DNA from: Spirochaetes bacterium RBG_16_49_21
Lineage (GTDB): Bacteria; Spirochaetota; UBA4802; UBA5550
NCBI GenBank assembly: GCA_001829495.1
Contig: MIBJ01000004.1
Coordinates: 30,990-94,989, forward strand
Direction: 5' to 3'
DNA length: 64,000 nucleotides
Shown: positions 26,560 through 35,889 of the stretch, piece after piece
Layout: each line of letters begins with the position of its first letter
Position numbering within the stretch: the first letter of the stretch is position 1
The notes under the pieces: model-generated
What the model was told of the DNA's origin: nothing
Database searches by the model: none
The model's input: the letters and a program-made list of their open reading frames with translations, nothing else
Translations under genes and position numbers: made by a program

Positions 26560-27906
26560 ATGAAAGTACTTCTCGTTTCAGCAAACAGGGTGCGGACCCC
26601 CTACTACGTATATCCTCTGGGGCTTGACTATGTGGCTTCAGCGATATCGGGCAGACACCAGGTGAAAATAACGGACATCAATTCCCGCGAAAAAGCCCGG
26701 TCCATCATCGATACGATCAGGGATTTTGCTCCTGATGTAATCGGCATATCCATCCGCAATATCGACAATGTGGATGCGCATGATGTCAAGAGCTTCATTA
26801 CATTCTACCGTGAACTCATCCTTGCCGTCAGGGAAATCACCGGAGCGGTCATCGTTGTCGGCGGAAGCGGGTTCACCATCTTCCCGGAGCGGATGATGCA
26901 GGCACTCGAGCCTGATTACGGCATCATCGGCGAAGGGGAGCGGATGTCCGTTTTTCTCGAAGCCCTTGAATCCGGGAAAGACCCGTCAGCCCTTTCCGGC
27001 GTTATCGCGCCCGGCATGAAGGAAGCCTTCCCCCCTCCCCTTGAGCTTCCCTTCACGAGAACCGTGACCCCGGAATCGGTTGCCGAATTTTACCTGTCCC
27101 GGGGCGGCATGCTCAACCTGCAGACAAAGCGGGGATGCACCTATAATTGCATCTACTGCACCTATCCCCACATCGAGGGAGCGGCCCTGCGGCTCATCCC
27201 CGCTGATGAGGTGGCCGGCACCGCCGTGAAACTGGAGCGCGCCGGCGCGAAATACCTCTTCATCACCGATTCCGTGTTTAACACCAGCTACGAGCACAGC
27301 GCAGATGTGGCCCGCGCCTTTGCTGCCAAGGGGCTTACTATCCCCTGGGGAGCTTTTTTCGCGCCGACAAAGCCTCCGGAAAACTACTACCGCGTGCTTC
27401 ACCGGGCCGGTCTGACCCACGCGGAATTCGGAACCGAGGCGCTGGCCGGCTCCATGCTCGCGTCATACCAAAAGCCCTTCAGCGTGGGTGATGTTTTCAC
27501 GGCCCACGCCGCAGCCCTGGATGCCGGGCTGTATGCGGCCCACTATATCCTCCTGGGAGGCCCGGGCGAGAACCGGCACACGGTAACTGAAACGCTCGAC
27601 AACGCAGAGCGGCTCGATAAAACCGTGATCTTTTTTTTCTGCGGCATCAGGATATACCCGCATACCAGAATTTATGAAATCGCCCGAGCTGAGGGTCAGA
27701 TAGCAGAGACCGACGATCTGCTGGAGCCGGTGTTCTACCAGTCCGGATCCATTTCCGGCGAGGAGATCATCTGCATGGTCGAGGAACGCGGCCGGAAGCA
27801 TGAAAACTGGTTCATCGGCTCAGGAGGGAATAAGGCTGCCCGGCTCGTTTCGCGCCTTCATAAACAGGGCCATAGCGGCCCCCTGTGGGAGCATATGATC
27901 AGATGA
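26560..27906 (+). CDS. B12-binding-type radical SAM enzyme 1
   Basis: A 448-residue protein. Residues 1-150 have the Rossmann-like layout of a cobalamin-binding domain ('LLVSANRV', 'DVIGISI', 'VVGGSGFTIFPE', 'YGIIGEGE'), but the DxHxxG histidine is missing ('ITDINSRE'), so cobalamin would bind without a His ligand. The radical SAM cluster is C193, C197, C200 ('CTYNCIYC'). 'LLGGPGE' is a later SAM-binding loop. Such enzymes do C-methylation, ring or bond rearrangements. Context points to the acyl chain as substrate. It is ATGA-coupled to the deacetylase-like gene. Confidence 0.88.
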   Translation: MKVLLVSANRVRTPYYVYPLGLDYVASAISGRHQVKITDINSREKARSIIDTIRDFAPDVIGISIRNIDNVDAHDVKSFITFYRELILAVREITGAVIVVGGSGFTIFPERMMQALEPDYGIIGEGERMSVFLEALESGKDPSALSGVIAPGMKEAFPPPLELPFTRTVTPESVAEFYLSRGGMLNLQTKRGCTYNCIYCTYPHIEGAALRLIPADEVAGTAVKLERAGAKYLFITDSVFNTSYEHSADVARAFAAKGLTIPWGAFFAPTKPPENYYRVLHRAGLTHAEFGTEALAGSMLASYQKPFSVGDVFTAHAAALDAGLYAAHYILLGGPGENRHTVTETLDNAERLDKTVIFFFCGIRIYPHTRIYEIARAEGQIAETDDLLEPVFYQSGSISGEEIICMVEERGRKHENWFIGSGGNKAARLVSRLHKQGHSGPLWEHMIR

Positions 27907-28703
27907 GAGAAGCCCCGCCAGCCATCCGATTGACGCCGGCGCTTCAGGCATGCATCGCAGCGTATCTGGCTGCAATGCTCCTGGCATTCGTAGACGTACG
28001 GCTCTCCGCCGTACCCCTGGCTCTGTTTCTGTTTCTTTGCATTGCCGCGCCCTTTTTTCCCGGATTCGGTTTTTATCTGCCGGTAATAAGCCGCGGGTGT
28101 TCCGGCAGGCGCGCCGTGGCCATAACCTTTGACGACGGCCCGGACCCGGTAACCACGCCCGCGCTCCTGGAACTCCTGAAAAGGCATGATGCCGCAGCCA
28201 CCTTTTTTATCATCGGCGGGCATGCCGCCGAGCACCGGAGCCTGGTGAAAAAAATTTTAAGCGACGGCCACACCATCGGAAATCATTCATACCACCACTC
28301 ACCGCTCTTAATGCTCAGATCCCTTTCCCATCTCCGCGCCGAGATCCGGAGCACGCAGGCATTATTATCGGAATTCAGCGTCTCTTCCCTCGCCTTCAGG
28401 CCGCCGGTCGGGATAACGAGCCCGCGGCTCGGACCGGTCCTCGCAGAAGCGGGATTAATATGCGTGAACTTCAGCTGCCGCGGATTCGACGCAGGAAACA
28501 GGCGCATCAGCCGGCTTTCGGGAAAAATACTGCGCCGGGTCAAACCGGATGACATAATACTGCTGCACGACCGCGCGCCGAAAAGTTCGGTTGACCTCGG
28601 TAAATTTCTCAATGAGGTGGAATTGATCCTTGTCGGATTGAATGATAAGGGGCTCGAAATCATCCCCCTTTCGGAAATCATCGGCCGACCGATAACCAAA
28701 TGA
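27903..28703 (+). CDS. Membrane-anchored polysaccharide-deacetylase-like (NodB/CE4) protein
   Basis: A 266-residue protein. Two helices near residues 13-33 and 38-55 anchor a NodB-homology domain with 'TFDDGPDP' (catalytic Asp and metal Asp), 'NHSYHHS' (metal His pair) and 'FRPPVG'. Late 'ILLHDRA' holds the final catalytic His. This set is complete, so deacetylation or de-N-acetylation of a sugar-containing molecule is plausible. The ATG at 27903 overlaps the radical SAM stop. I infer a glycan or amide-bearing substrate, perhaps the headgroup of the cluster's lipid. Confidence 0.83.
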   Translation: MREAPPAIRLTPALQACIAAYLAAMLLAFVDVRLSAVPLALFLFLCIAAPFFPGFGFYLPVISRGCSGRRAVAITFDDGPDPVTTPALLELLKRHDAAATFFIIGGHAAEHRSLVKKILSDGHTIGNHSYHHSPLLMLRSLSHLRAEIRSTQALLSEFSVSSLAFRPPVGITSPRLGPVLAEAGLICVNFSCRGFDAGNRRISRLSGKILRRVKPDDIILLHDRAPKSSVDLGKFLNEVELILVGLNDKGLEIIPLSEIIGRPITK

Positions 28704-28799
28704 CGGGGTTCATTTTTTTCTTGACACCGGTAACAGCATGTAAGCATTTTCTAAAAAATAAACTTCATAAACAACACGTCGCAACATTGTAATTTACAA

Positions 28800-29195
28800 A
28801 TGAATAAAGAATGGCATTCTTTAAAAAACCTGAGAGTAACTGAGACCCCGGAGATTTCAGCCGAGGCGACCATTAAACCGGATTCATCATGGTTTGACGG
28901 TCATTTCCCCGGGTTCCCGATCCTGCCGGGAATCGCACAGCTCGGCATCGTTTCTGATTTGATCAGAATGGCCGCGGCAAACAAGGGAAAAACCATATCC
29001 ATTTCCCAAATATGGAAAGTGCGCTTCAGGCAATTTATCAGGCCGAACGACACGGTGAGCGTGGTAACGTCGCCCGACAAACATGATCCGAATACATACC
29101 GATTCAAGCTGCTGGTTAAGGGTCAGATAGCATGCAACGGAGTGATGGCAACCGGCGCCGCCGATGATGAAATTACGACCAAGGAGCACGGTTGA
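28800..29195 (+). CDS. FabZ/ApeI-like hot-dog dehydratase
   Basis: A 131-residue hot-dog protein with the catalytic 'FDGHFPGFPILPGIAQLG' motif (His in GHFP). This is the pattern of FabZ and of ApeI, the active dehydratase of aryl-polyene clusters. It would dehydrate 3-hydroxyacyl-ACP to the 2-enoyl form, and with no enoyl reductase in the cluster repeated action would leave conjugated double bonds. The 96-base gap upstream contains TTGACA at 28721-28726 but no clear -10. ACP2 follows after 12 bases. Confidence 0.88.
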   Translation: MNKEWHSLKNLRVTETPEISAEATIKPDSSWFDGHFPGFPILPGIAQLGIVSDLIRMAAANKGKTISISQIWKVRFRQFIRPNDTVSVVTSPDKHDPNTYRFKLLVKGQIACNGVMATGAADDEITTKEHG

Positions 29196-29207
29196 GGAGG
29201 ATGATTC

Positions 29208-29465
29208 ATGCCGGATAAAAAAACAATACTCCGCGTGGCGGAGATTCTGATCGATGAGCTGAAACTTGAAGATATTACGCCGGAAACCTTTAACCCGGAT
29301 CTCGATCTGGTCGACGAGCTGGGAATCGACAGCATGGATCTGACCACCGTGGTACTTGTTCTTCAGGATGAGTACGGCATAACCATTGATGAGGAGGATT
29401 ATCCGAAACTGTCGAATGTCACATTAATCGCGGAATATATCGAAGAAAAGTTGAAGGAAAAATAA
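29208..29465 (+). CDS. Acyl carrier protein 2
   Basis: An 85-residue acidic ACP with 'LGIDSMDL'; Ser42 carries the phosphopantetheine. It has a good ribosome site (GAGGA at 29193-29197). It differs clearly from ACP1, as the two ACPs do in aryl-polyene clusters, where they serve loading and elongation. The position just before the two radical SAM genes makes it a candidate carrier for a radically modified intermediate, but this is inference. Confidence 0.92.
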   Translation: MPDKKTILRVAEILIDELKLEDITPETFNPDLDLVDELGIDSMDLTTVVLVLQDEYGITIDEEDYPKLSNVTLIAEYIEEKLKEK

Positions 29466-29529
29466 ATTTTCAGTAAATTATGGGCGCATCCAAAAAGGTT
29501 TCTAGAAGCTTACCTAAGAGGCATAAGCC

Positions 29530-30624
29530 GTGAACGTTAAACACGCGAAAACCATTGCCGCAAAAAAAAACGAGGACGGCAATAAAATTAAATTCTCGGA
29601 TATCATCAAGGACCCGGCGATACGTGAGCGATGGGAAAAGGTCCGCAAATTCTTCTTTCTCCGGGAATCGACCTACGATATGACCAACCGTTGCAACATC
29701 AGATGCGACGGCTGCTATTATTATGAGGGTGAGAAGCAATTCGCCAAGGAAAACGGGACGCCGGAACAGTGGCGCTCGCTCGTAAAAAGCGAGAGGGAGC
29801 GGGGAATCACCTATGTGGTCCTGGCCGGAGCCGAGCCGTCTCTGGTCCCCCGGCTTTGCCAGGTATGCTTCGAGGAGATCCCGCTCGGCTGCATCGCCTC
29901 CAATGGATTCAAGCGCATTCCTGAATCGGTGGGGTATAAGATCCACATCTCCGTATGGGGAAACGACGAAACCAGCCTGCGGGTTCGGAACGCTAAGCAT
30001 CTGCTGGAAAAACAGATCCGGAATTACGCAGGGGACCCCCGCGCGGTGTTCGTGTATACCTTCACCAGGGAAAATATCAATGAGATATACGACATCATGG
30101 AAGTCCTGTCAAAGCAGGACGGGAAAATTACTTTTAACACCTTTTCAGCCCCGGTCGGATACACGGGCAAGCTCCGCCATGACCGGCAATCGCTCTCTTT
30201 GACGAGAAAAACGATGATGGATATCTTGATAAAATATCCCGATAATGTCCTTTTTTCGCCATATAATGTGGTGGCCCACACCCATTCCAGCAGCCTGCAT
30301 GAATTGTACGGCTGCTCATACCCCCGGATGAACCCGTCCACGGACATCGGTCTCGGAAGATCGTTTCGGCAGTACCGGACCGACCTTTCATGGGACCGGA
30401 GCGCCTCCTGCTGCGTGCCCGACACCGACTGCGCTGACTGCCGCCACTATGCTGCCGGAAGCGCGGTGGTGACCGCCAGGCTCTACCGTCACGCGACCGA
30501 TGCCGAGAGCTTCAAGGCCTGGCTTGACTATGTCGACACCTACCTTGCGGTATGGGTCATGGGCTATGAAAAGGGGGAAAGCCTCCTGGATCATATGACG
30601 CCTCCGCCTGAATTCGCGCTATAG
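29530..30624 (+). CDS. Radical SAM enzyme with C-terminal Cys cluster (paralogue A)
   Basis: A 364-residue protein. The SAM-binding cluster is C55, C59, C62 ('CNIRCDGC'). The usual 'GGE' is altered to 'AGAEP'. A C-terminal Cys group, 'CC-x6-C-x2-C' near residues 298-308 with another Cys in 'YGCSYP', suggests a SPASM/twitch-type auxiliary iron-sulfur cluster. It starts with GTG and is preceded by AAGAGG. The next gene is a diverged paralogue sharing the same Cys plan. Function unknown: such pairs commonly dehydrogenate or link C-H positions. The cluster context suggests an ACP-bound chain. Confidence 0.85.
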   Translation: MNVKHAKTIAAKKNEDGNKIKFSDIIKDPAIRERWEKVRKFFFLRESTYDMTNRCNIRCDGCYYYEGEKQFAKENGTPEQWRSLVKSERERGITYVVLAGAEPSLVPRLCQVCFEEIPLGCIASNGFKRIPESVGYKIHISVWGNDETSLRVRNAKHLLEKQIRNYAGDPRAVFVYTFTRENINEIYDIMEVLSKQDGKITFNTFSAPVGYTGKLRHDRQSLSLTRKTMMDILIKYPDNVLFSPYNVVAHTHSSSLHELYGCSYPRMNPSTDIGLGRSFRQYRTDLSWDRSASCCVPDTDCADCRHYAAGSAVVTARLYRHATDAESFKAWLDYVDTYLAVWVMGYEKGESLLDHMTPPPEFAL

Positions 30625-30647
30625 TTCCAATCAAAGAGGAGAATACC

Positions 30648-31646
30648 ATGAATACCGTCAGTTCAATGCTGGATAATGAATGGCATGAACGATACAGGCA
30701 GATATCAAAGCTCAATATCCGGAGCTCGATATACGATGTGACCAACAAATGCAATCTCCGGTGCAAGGGCTGCTTCTTTTTCTCCTCCGACGAGCATAAG
30801 AAATCCCCGGACGAACCAGACATTCGGAAATGGGAGGAGTTCGTCGACCGGGAGAAGGCCCGCGGAGTCAATCTCGCCATTCTTATAGGCGGAGAGCCGA
30901 CCCTGTTCCTTGACCGGGTCGAGGCCTTCTACAGGCGCCTCCCCACCTACTGCGCCACCAACGGCATCATCAAGGTGCCGCGGGAACGCTTCCCCGACTT
31001 GATGGTCGGCATATCGCTCTGGGGGGACGAAGAGGACGAGAAAACGCTCAGGGGACGCGACACCTTCTCCATTTCGCGGAAAAACTACGAGGGTGATCCC
31101 TACACCTACTATCTGTATACCATTACGCCGAAGCAGATCGGAAAGATAGAGCGAATCATTAAAAAAATCGCGGATGTCGGCCTCAAAGTTCACATGCAGC
31201 TCTTGTCCAATGACGAAGGGGTCGACGGATTTTCATGGAAGCATGAGGAGCTGCTGGATTTAAGGAAGGAGATGGACGAGGTGCTGGATAAATATCCGGA
31301 CACCGTGATCTCCTCGAAATATTACCACCAGATAATAACCACCGGCACCATGCTCGGCAGGCCCTTCGGCTGGATGGAGTGCCCGTCGGTGACCAAGCCG
31401 CTCGACAACCGCAAGCCGGAGCCTAAGCGGCTGATTGAATTCATCAGATGGGCCGCGGATCTGAAGACCATGCACCGCTGCTGCACCTCCGAGACGCGCG
31501 AATGCTCCACCTGCAAGGACGGAGCCGCGCACATGAGCTGGGTCATGGTCAACAAGCGGGCCCACATGCGCTCCCCCAAGGACCTCCAGAACTGGATAGA
31601 GGTCTACGAGATGTTCGCCAAGCTGTATAAGTTCATACCGTGGTAG
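30648..31646 (+). CDS. Radical SAM enzyme with C-terminal Cys cluster (paralogue B)
   Basis: A 332-residue protein and paralogue of the preceding one: both contain 'YD.TN.CN.RC.GC' at the front. Cluster Cys are C35, C39, C42. 'IGGEPTL' keeps the normal GGE. C-terminal 'RCCTSETRECSTC' repeats the CC-x6-C-x2-C plan, and a further Cys is in 'MECPSV'. It has a strong ribosome site (AGAGGAG, eight bases before ATG). It ends six bases before ketosynthase 2. Paralogue A with a changed GGE and B with a normal one could mean one active and one regulatory partner, or two distinct reactions. Confidence 0.87.
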   Translation: MNTVSSMLDNEWHERYRQISKLNIRSSIYDVTNKCNLRCKGCFFFSSDEHKKSPDEPDIRKWEEFVDREKARGVNLAILIGGEPTLFLDRVEAFYRRLPTYCATNGIIKVPRERFPDLMVGISLWGDEEDEKTLRGRDTFSISRKNYEGDPYTYYLYTITPKQIGKIERIIKKIADVGLKVHMQLLSNDEGVDGFSWKHEELLDLRKEMDEVLDKYPDTVISSKYYHQIITTGTMLGRPFGWMECPSVTKPLDNRKPEPKRLIEFIRWAADLKTMHRCCTSETRECSTCKDGAAHMSWVMVNKRAHMRSPKDLQNWIEVYEMFAKLYKFIPW

Positions 31647-31652
31647 TACGCC

Positions 31653-32894
31653 GTGCATAAAGCAGTAATAATCGGATACGACACCGTGTCCCCTCTGGGC
31701 ACGGACATGCACACGCAGTGGGAGCGCGCCGTTTCCGGCGAAAGCGGCATAGGAAGGCTCACCAGGTTTTCTTTTAACGAAGATTTCCCGGTTCATATAG
31801 CGGGCCAGGTCGGCGAGATCGACGCGGGCCCCTATCCCTTCCTCTCTCCCCGCGAGATGGCGCATTGGATCTCGCCGATCTTCAAGCACGCGATGCTTGT
31901 GGCGCACCGTGCTCTGGAAAGAAGCGGAATTGAAATAACGCCGGATCTCGCCCCGCGCGTGGGCGTGACCTTCAGCTCCGCCGTGGGAGGCCTGGACGCG
32001 GTCATCGCCGCCGACCGGCTCATGATAAAAGAAAATAAATTGCCTCACCCCTTCACGAATCCGAATTCGTGCATCAATATGGTCGGCGGCAAGGTCTCCA
32101 TCCTTACCGGGGCGACCGGCCCGATAAGTGCGACCATCACCGCATGCGCCACCGGGGCGACGTCCATGATCATAGGCTCCCTGTTCCTGAACCAGGGTCT
32201 GGCGGACGCGGTCATCTGCGGGGCAGTGGATTTTCCCCTGGTTGAGCCTATTGTGGCGGGCTTCGCATCCATGAACGGCGCGTATAAACATAAAAAGGAC
32301 CAGCCCGAGCAGCCTGAACAAGCGAGCCGACCTTTCTCCGTAAACAGAAGAGGGTTTGTCGTTTCAGAAGGAGCGGCAGGCGTGATCATCTGCACCCGGG
32401 AGTTCGCCGAGGCGCACGGCCTGAAGTTTCAAATAGAGATCGCCGGCTACGGCATGACCTCGGACGCGCGCCATTTTGTAGCGCCAAACCTCGACACCGT
32501 CACCCGCTGCATTGCGGAGAGCATTTCCGACGCCGGCATACGGCCTTCAGACATAGCTGCGGTCAACGCACACGGCACCTCGACCAAAATCGGCGACAAG
32601 GTCGAGTTCGACGCCCTCAATACTATTTTCGGGGGGAAGATACCGCCGGTGTCCGCGAACAAATCCCAGATCGGACATGCCATGGGCGCTTCAAGCGGCA
32701 TCGAGTCGATATTCGCCATGGAAGGGATGCTCAAGAACAGACTGCTCCCGACTATAAATTATACGCCGGATCCTGAGATCGGGCTCGACTGCGTGTCAGA
32801 GGGAGCGCGCAGCCTTGAACAGGAATTCGTGCTTAAAAACGCGTTCGGCTTCGGCGGGTGCAATTCATGCATCGTGTTCCGGCGGGTGGGGTAA
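31653..32894 (+). CDS. Ketosynthase 2, FabF-like
   Basis: Beta-ketoacyl-ACP synthase of 413 residues. Catalytic set: Cys165 ('TACATG'), His307 ('HGTST') and Lys337/His342 ('NKSQIGHAMG'). 'FGFGGCN' near the end is the usual glycine loop. It is closely related to ketosynthase 3 (41252), with the same 'LPTINYTPDPE' and 'NKSQIGH' blocks, and less to the KS fusion. GTG start, six bases after the radical SAM gene. A cluster-specific elongation or priming role is likely. Confidence 0.92.
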   Translation: MHKAVIIGYDTVSPLGTDMHTQWERAVSGESGIGRLTRFSFNEDFPVHIAGQVGEIDAGPYPFLSPREMAHWISPIFKHAMLVAHRALERSGIEITPDLAPRVGVTFSSAVGGLDAVIAADRLMIKENKLPHPFTNPNSCINMVGGKVSILTGATGPISATITACATGATSMIIGSLFLNQGLADAVICGAVDFPLVEPIVAGFASMNGAYKHKKDQPEQPEQASRPFSVNRRGFVVSEGAAGVIICTREFAEAHGLKFQIEIAGYGMTSDARHFVAPNLDTVTRCIAESISDAGIRPSDIAAVNAHGTSTKIGDKVEFDALNTIFGGKIPPVSANKSQIGHAMGASSGIESIFAMEGMLKNRLLPTINYTPDPEIGLDCVSEGARSLEQEFVLKNAFGFGGCNSCIVFRRVG

Positions 32895-32905
32895 CCGGGA
32901 TTATA

Positions 32906-33703
32906 TCATCCGCTCAATCCCAGATACGAGCCGTATAACTTTTCAGTCATCCGGTAATATAATCTCCGCGGCATAAACCGCGCGAGGGCATAAAAGAGCT
33001 TGTTCCTTATCCCGGGAATGCAGATCACCTTCCCTTTTCCCAGACGCTTCATTGATTTTATCACCACCCGTTCCGGCGTCATCCAGTGAATCATACGGTT
33101 TTTCTTCATCTCCTCCTCAATCCCCATTTTCCGGTGGAAATCGGTGCGGGTAAAACCGGGGCACAGGGACTGCACCTTTATGCCGTAGCGCCGCACTTCC
33201 ATATGGAGCGACTCGGTAAACACGTTCAGGAACGACTTGGTACCGCCGTAAATGCCGTTGATGGGAGCCGGCGCATAAGCGCCCAGAGACGCCACATTGA
33301 TAATGATTCCGTTCTTTTTGTTGATCATGCGGGGCAGTGCCGCGTGGATGAGCCGGAGAGCGGCGTTCACGTGAACCTCGATCATGTCCAGATGCTTCTG
33401 CACCGGCAGGTTGATAAATAACTTCCTCTCGCCGTACCCGGCATTATTAATTAGGACAGAGAGGTCTCCAGCCTTCTCAATCGTCCTGAGCACCGGGCGA
33501 ACGCCTTCCTTGTTCGAAAGTTCCGCGATCACCACCGTGACGGCTATCCCGTGCGCCTTCTTGAGCTCACGTGCCACGGCGGTGATGACCTCTTTCCGCC
33601 TGCCGGTGAGTATAAGATCATATCCCCTGCGGGCGAAATATTCTGCATAGGCTTTACCGATGCCGGATGTCGCGCCGGTGATAAGGGCCGTTTGTCTGTT
33701 CAT
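32906..33703 (-). CDS. Short-chain dehydrogenase/reductase
   Basis: A 265-residue SDR convergent with ketosynthase 2. 'TGATSGIG' is at residues 9-16 and 'NNAGYG' at 87-92. The catalytic Ser is in 'VASLG' and the Tyr/Lys pair is 'YGGTK'. The C-terminal 70 residues are Arg/Lys-rich with a hydrophobic stretch, like SDRs that act on membrane lipids. It may reduce a ketone in the cluster's product, or be unrelated. Opposite strand and lone position lower my confidence in membership. Confidence 0.85.
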   Translation of the reverse strand: MNRQTALITGATSGIGKAYAEYFARRGYDLILTGRRKEVITAVARELKKAHGIAVTVVIAELSNKEGVRPVLRTIEKAGDLSVLINNAGYGERKLFINLPVQKHLDMIEVHVNAALRLIHAALPRMINKKNGIIINVASLGAYAPAPINGIYGGTKSFLNVFTESLHMEVRRYGIKVQSLCPGFTRTDFHRKMGIEEEMKKNRMIHWMTPERVVIKSMKRLGKGKVICIPGIRNKLFYALARFMPRRLYYRMTEKLYGSYLGLSG

Positions 33704-33866
33704 GCCGATACCTCGTATAAAATAGTTCTACAGATTTAAAATAGCCCGGGCTGAGATTCTTTCTTCCTGCAATTCACCTAACATTCTCCGATACGTAGTC
33801 ACATAAAACAACGTATGTCAATAAGCTTTTTTTCGTAAGAAGGCGGAATTTTCCGAAGGGAGGTAA

Positions 33867-33907
33867 TAAAAAGAAAAGGGGCTAAACAAAAAATCGCTTT
33901 AGCCCCT
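33867..33907 (-). terminator. Intrinsic terminator of the glycerol ABC operon
   Basis: AGGGGCTAAA (33877-33886) and TTTAGCCCCT (33898-33907) form a perfect ten-pair stem. Read on the minus strand the stem is followed by TTTTCTTTTT. It lies 114 bases past the end of glpV, so it closes the minus-strand operon. Confidence 0.85.
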
Positions 33908-33926
33908 CAGAAGCTTAACATACTAT

Positions 33927-33997
33927 TATGCGCTCCGGCAAAGACTCTTATATAGTATAACCCCCAATCACGCAGGAAATACCGGCCGGAGCGCATA
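33927..33997. repeat. 13-base inverted repeat next to the glp operon end
   Basis: TATGCGCTCCGGC (33927-33939) and GCCGGAGCGCATA (33985-33997) are perfect complements. They flank 45 bases that include ATATAGTATA. This is between the glpV stop and the terminator, and could be a transcript-end hairpin or a small element scar. The rest of 33704-34020 shows nothing else. Confidence 0.5.
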
Positions 33998-34020
33998 CCG
34001 GATGCCAATCCCCGGGAAAG

Positions 34021-35772
34021 TTATTTCACGCGACCTGCGCGCCAGGCACTAATGAGTTTGTCATAGTCGACAGTTTCACCTTTCGGCTTCTCGTTTGCGA
34101 GCTTAGCCTGCGGTGCGACTCCACCCGGTTTGCCGAGCCAAGTCTTTTCGTCAACGCAGGCGTTCAGCTTCGGACCGCGGTTACCCTGCACGCCCGAACG
34201 CTCAAGCCGTTCCAGAACAGCGTCCTGCTCGCGGGCCAGATTGTCCATGGCCTTGTCAACGCTGATCGCGCCGGAAGACGCCTCACCGATATTTTGCCAC
34301 CAGAGCTGGGCCATCTTCGGATAATCAGGAACGTTGGTGCCGGTCGGCGTCCAGGCGACGCGAGCCGGGCTGCGGTAGAATTCGACCAGACCGCCGAGTT
34401 TCGGCGCGCGCTCGGTGTAGGACTTGTCCCGGATATCGCTGTCGCGAATGAATGTCAGACCGACATGGGACTTTTTCAGCGATGTTGTCTTGGCTACGCA
34501 GAACTGCGCATAGAGCCATGCTGCCTTGCGGCGCTCGAGAGGCGTGCTCTTGAACAGCGTCCAGGAACCGCAATCCTGATAGCCCAGTTTCATTCCTTCT
34601 TTCCAGTAGGCGCCATGGGGAGACGGAGCCATGCGCCATTTCGGCGTCCCGTCCGGGTTGACCGTTGGGCCGGGAGCGACCATGTCGGGCACGAATGCCG
34701 TATACCAGAAAATCTGCTGCGCCACGTTGCCTTTAGCCAGGTACGGCAGGTACGTATAAAAATCCATCCCCCGGGCGCCCGGAGGGGCGTACTTGTCGAG
34801 CCACTCAATGTACTTGCGGAGCGCGTACTTCGCAGCCGGGCCGTTGACATCGCCGCCGCGGCAAACACTGGAACCGACCGGGCGATCATTTTGGTCAACA
34901 CGAATCCCCCATTCATCAACCGGCTTGCCGTTCGGTATCCCCTTGTCTCCGTTGCCGGCCATGGACAGCCACGCGTCCGTGAACCGCCAGCCGAGATCGG
35001 GCGCCTTCTTGCCGTAGTCATTGTGGCCGTAAACCTTTACGCCGTCGATCTCCTTCACGTGCTTGGTGAAGAACTCCGCGATGTCTTCATACGCGGACCA
35101 GTTTACCGGTACGCCCAGCTCGTAGCCGTAAATTTTCTTGAATTGAGCTTTGAAATCAGGCCGCTTGAACCAGTCGTAGCGGAACCAGTAGAGGTTCGCG
35201 AACTGCTGGTCCGGAAGCTGGTAGAGCTTGCCGTCCGGGCCGGTGGTAAAAGATTTTCCCATGAAATCGTTGACGTCGAGCGTGGGGAGTGTAACGTCCT
35301 TGCCCTCGCCTTTCATGAAATCTTCCAGAACAACCACATACGGGTAGCGCCAGTGGGTGCCTATGAGATCGGAATCGTTTATGTAGGCGTCGTAGATATT
35401 CTTTCCCGACTGCCACTGGGTCTGAAGCTTTTCGATCACGTCTCCTTCCTGGATCAGATCGTGCGCGACTTCTATCCCCGTAATCTCATAGAAGGCCTTG
35501 GCTAACACTTTCGATTCGTAATCATGAGTCGAGATGGTCTCCGACACAACCTTGATCTTCATACCTTTGAACGGCTCCGCCGCCTTGATGAACCATTCCA
35601 TCTCTTTCATCTGCTTCTCTTTAGTCAGCGTCGACGGTTGGAACTCGGTGTCCACCCATTTCTTTGCCGCATCCAGGGGCGGCAGTGCTTTTTTACAGGC
35701 AGTGGAAACGGCAAACACCGCAGCCATGATGCAACAGAACAATAAGCTCTTTCTCAAACGATTGTGAATCAT
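34021..35772 (-). CDS. glpV: Glycerol ABC transporter substrate-binding lipoprotein, GlpV-like
   Basis: A 583-residue binding protein with signal peptide and lipobox (STAC, Cys26). It has the size and blocks of the large GlpV-type binding proteins ('YNAYINDSDLIGTHWRYPYV' variant: landmarks 'DAYINDSDLIGTH', 'QFANLYWFRYDWF', 'GLTFIRDSDIRD'). It is last in a minus-strand order that matches the rhizobial glycerol system glpSTPQUV exactly: two ATPases, two permeases, a small membrane protein, then this protein. Glycerol is therefore the most likely ligand; another polyol is possible. Confidence 0.85.
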   Translation of the reverse strand: MIHNRLRKSLLFCCIMAAVFAVSTACKKALPPLDAAKKWVDTEFQPSTLTKEKQMKEMEWFIKAAEPFKGMKIKVVSETISTHDYESKVLAKAFYEITGIEVAHDLIQEGDVIEKLQTQWQSGKNIYDAYINDSDLIGTHWRYPYVVVLEDFMKGEGKDVTLPTLDVNDFMGKSFTTGPDGKLYQLPDQQFANLYWFRYDWFKRPDFKAQFKKIYGYELGVPVNWSAYEDIAEFFTKHVKEIDGVKVYGHNDYGKKAPDLGWRFTDAWLSMAGNGDKGIPNGKPVDEWGIRVDQNDRPVGSSVCRGGDVNGPAAKYALRKYIEWLDKYAPPGARGMDFYTYLPYLAKGNVAQQIFWYTAFVPDMVAPGPTVNPDGTPKWRMAPSPHGAYWKEGMKLGYQDCGSWTLFKSTPLERRKAAWLYAQFCVAKTTSLKKSHVGLTFIRDSDIRDKSYTERAPKLGGLVEFYRSPARVAWTPTGTNVPDYPKMAQLWWQNIGEASSGAISVDKAMDNLAREQDAVLERLERSGVQGNRGPKLNACVDEKTWLGKPGGVAPQAKLANEKPKGETVDYDKLISAWRAGRVK

Positions 35773-35889
35773 TGTTGCTCCCTCCTTATTTTAAATTTAT
35801 TCGATTCAGGAACGTGCTGCCCCTCTTTCAAAGCCCGTACATCCCGCATCATTTGAATTTCAGCCCAGCCGGGAAAAGCATCGCGCCGG

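Noticed and set aside
31260-32321. A 353-codon open frame on the minus strand across radical SAM B and ketosynthase 2
   Set aside because: It runs antisense through two genes with intact catalytic motifs and has low-complexity His/Gly/Arg composition.
34294-35505. A 403-codon open frame on the plus strand opposite glpV
   Set aside because: It has no recognisable domain, is Arg/Val/Ala-rich as expected of an antisense shadow, and the minus strand carries a clear GlpV with signal peptide and operon context.
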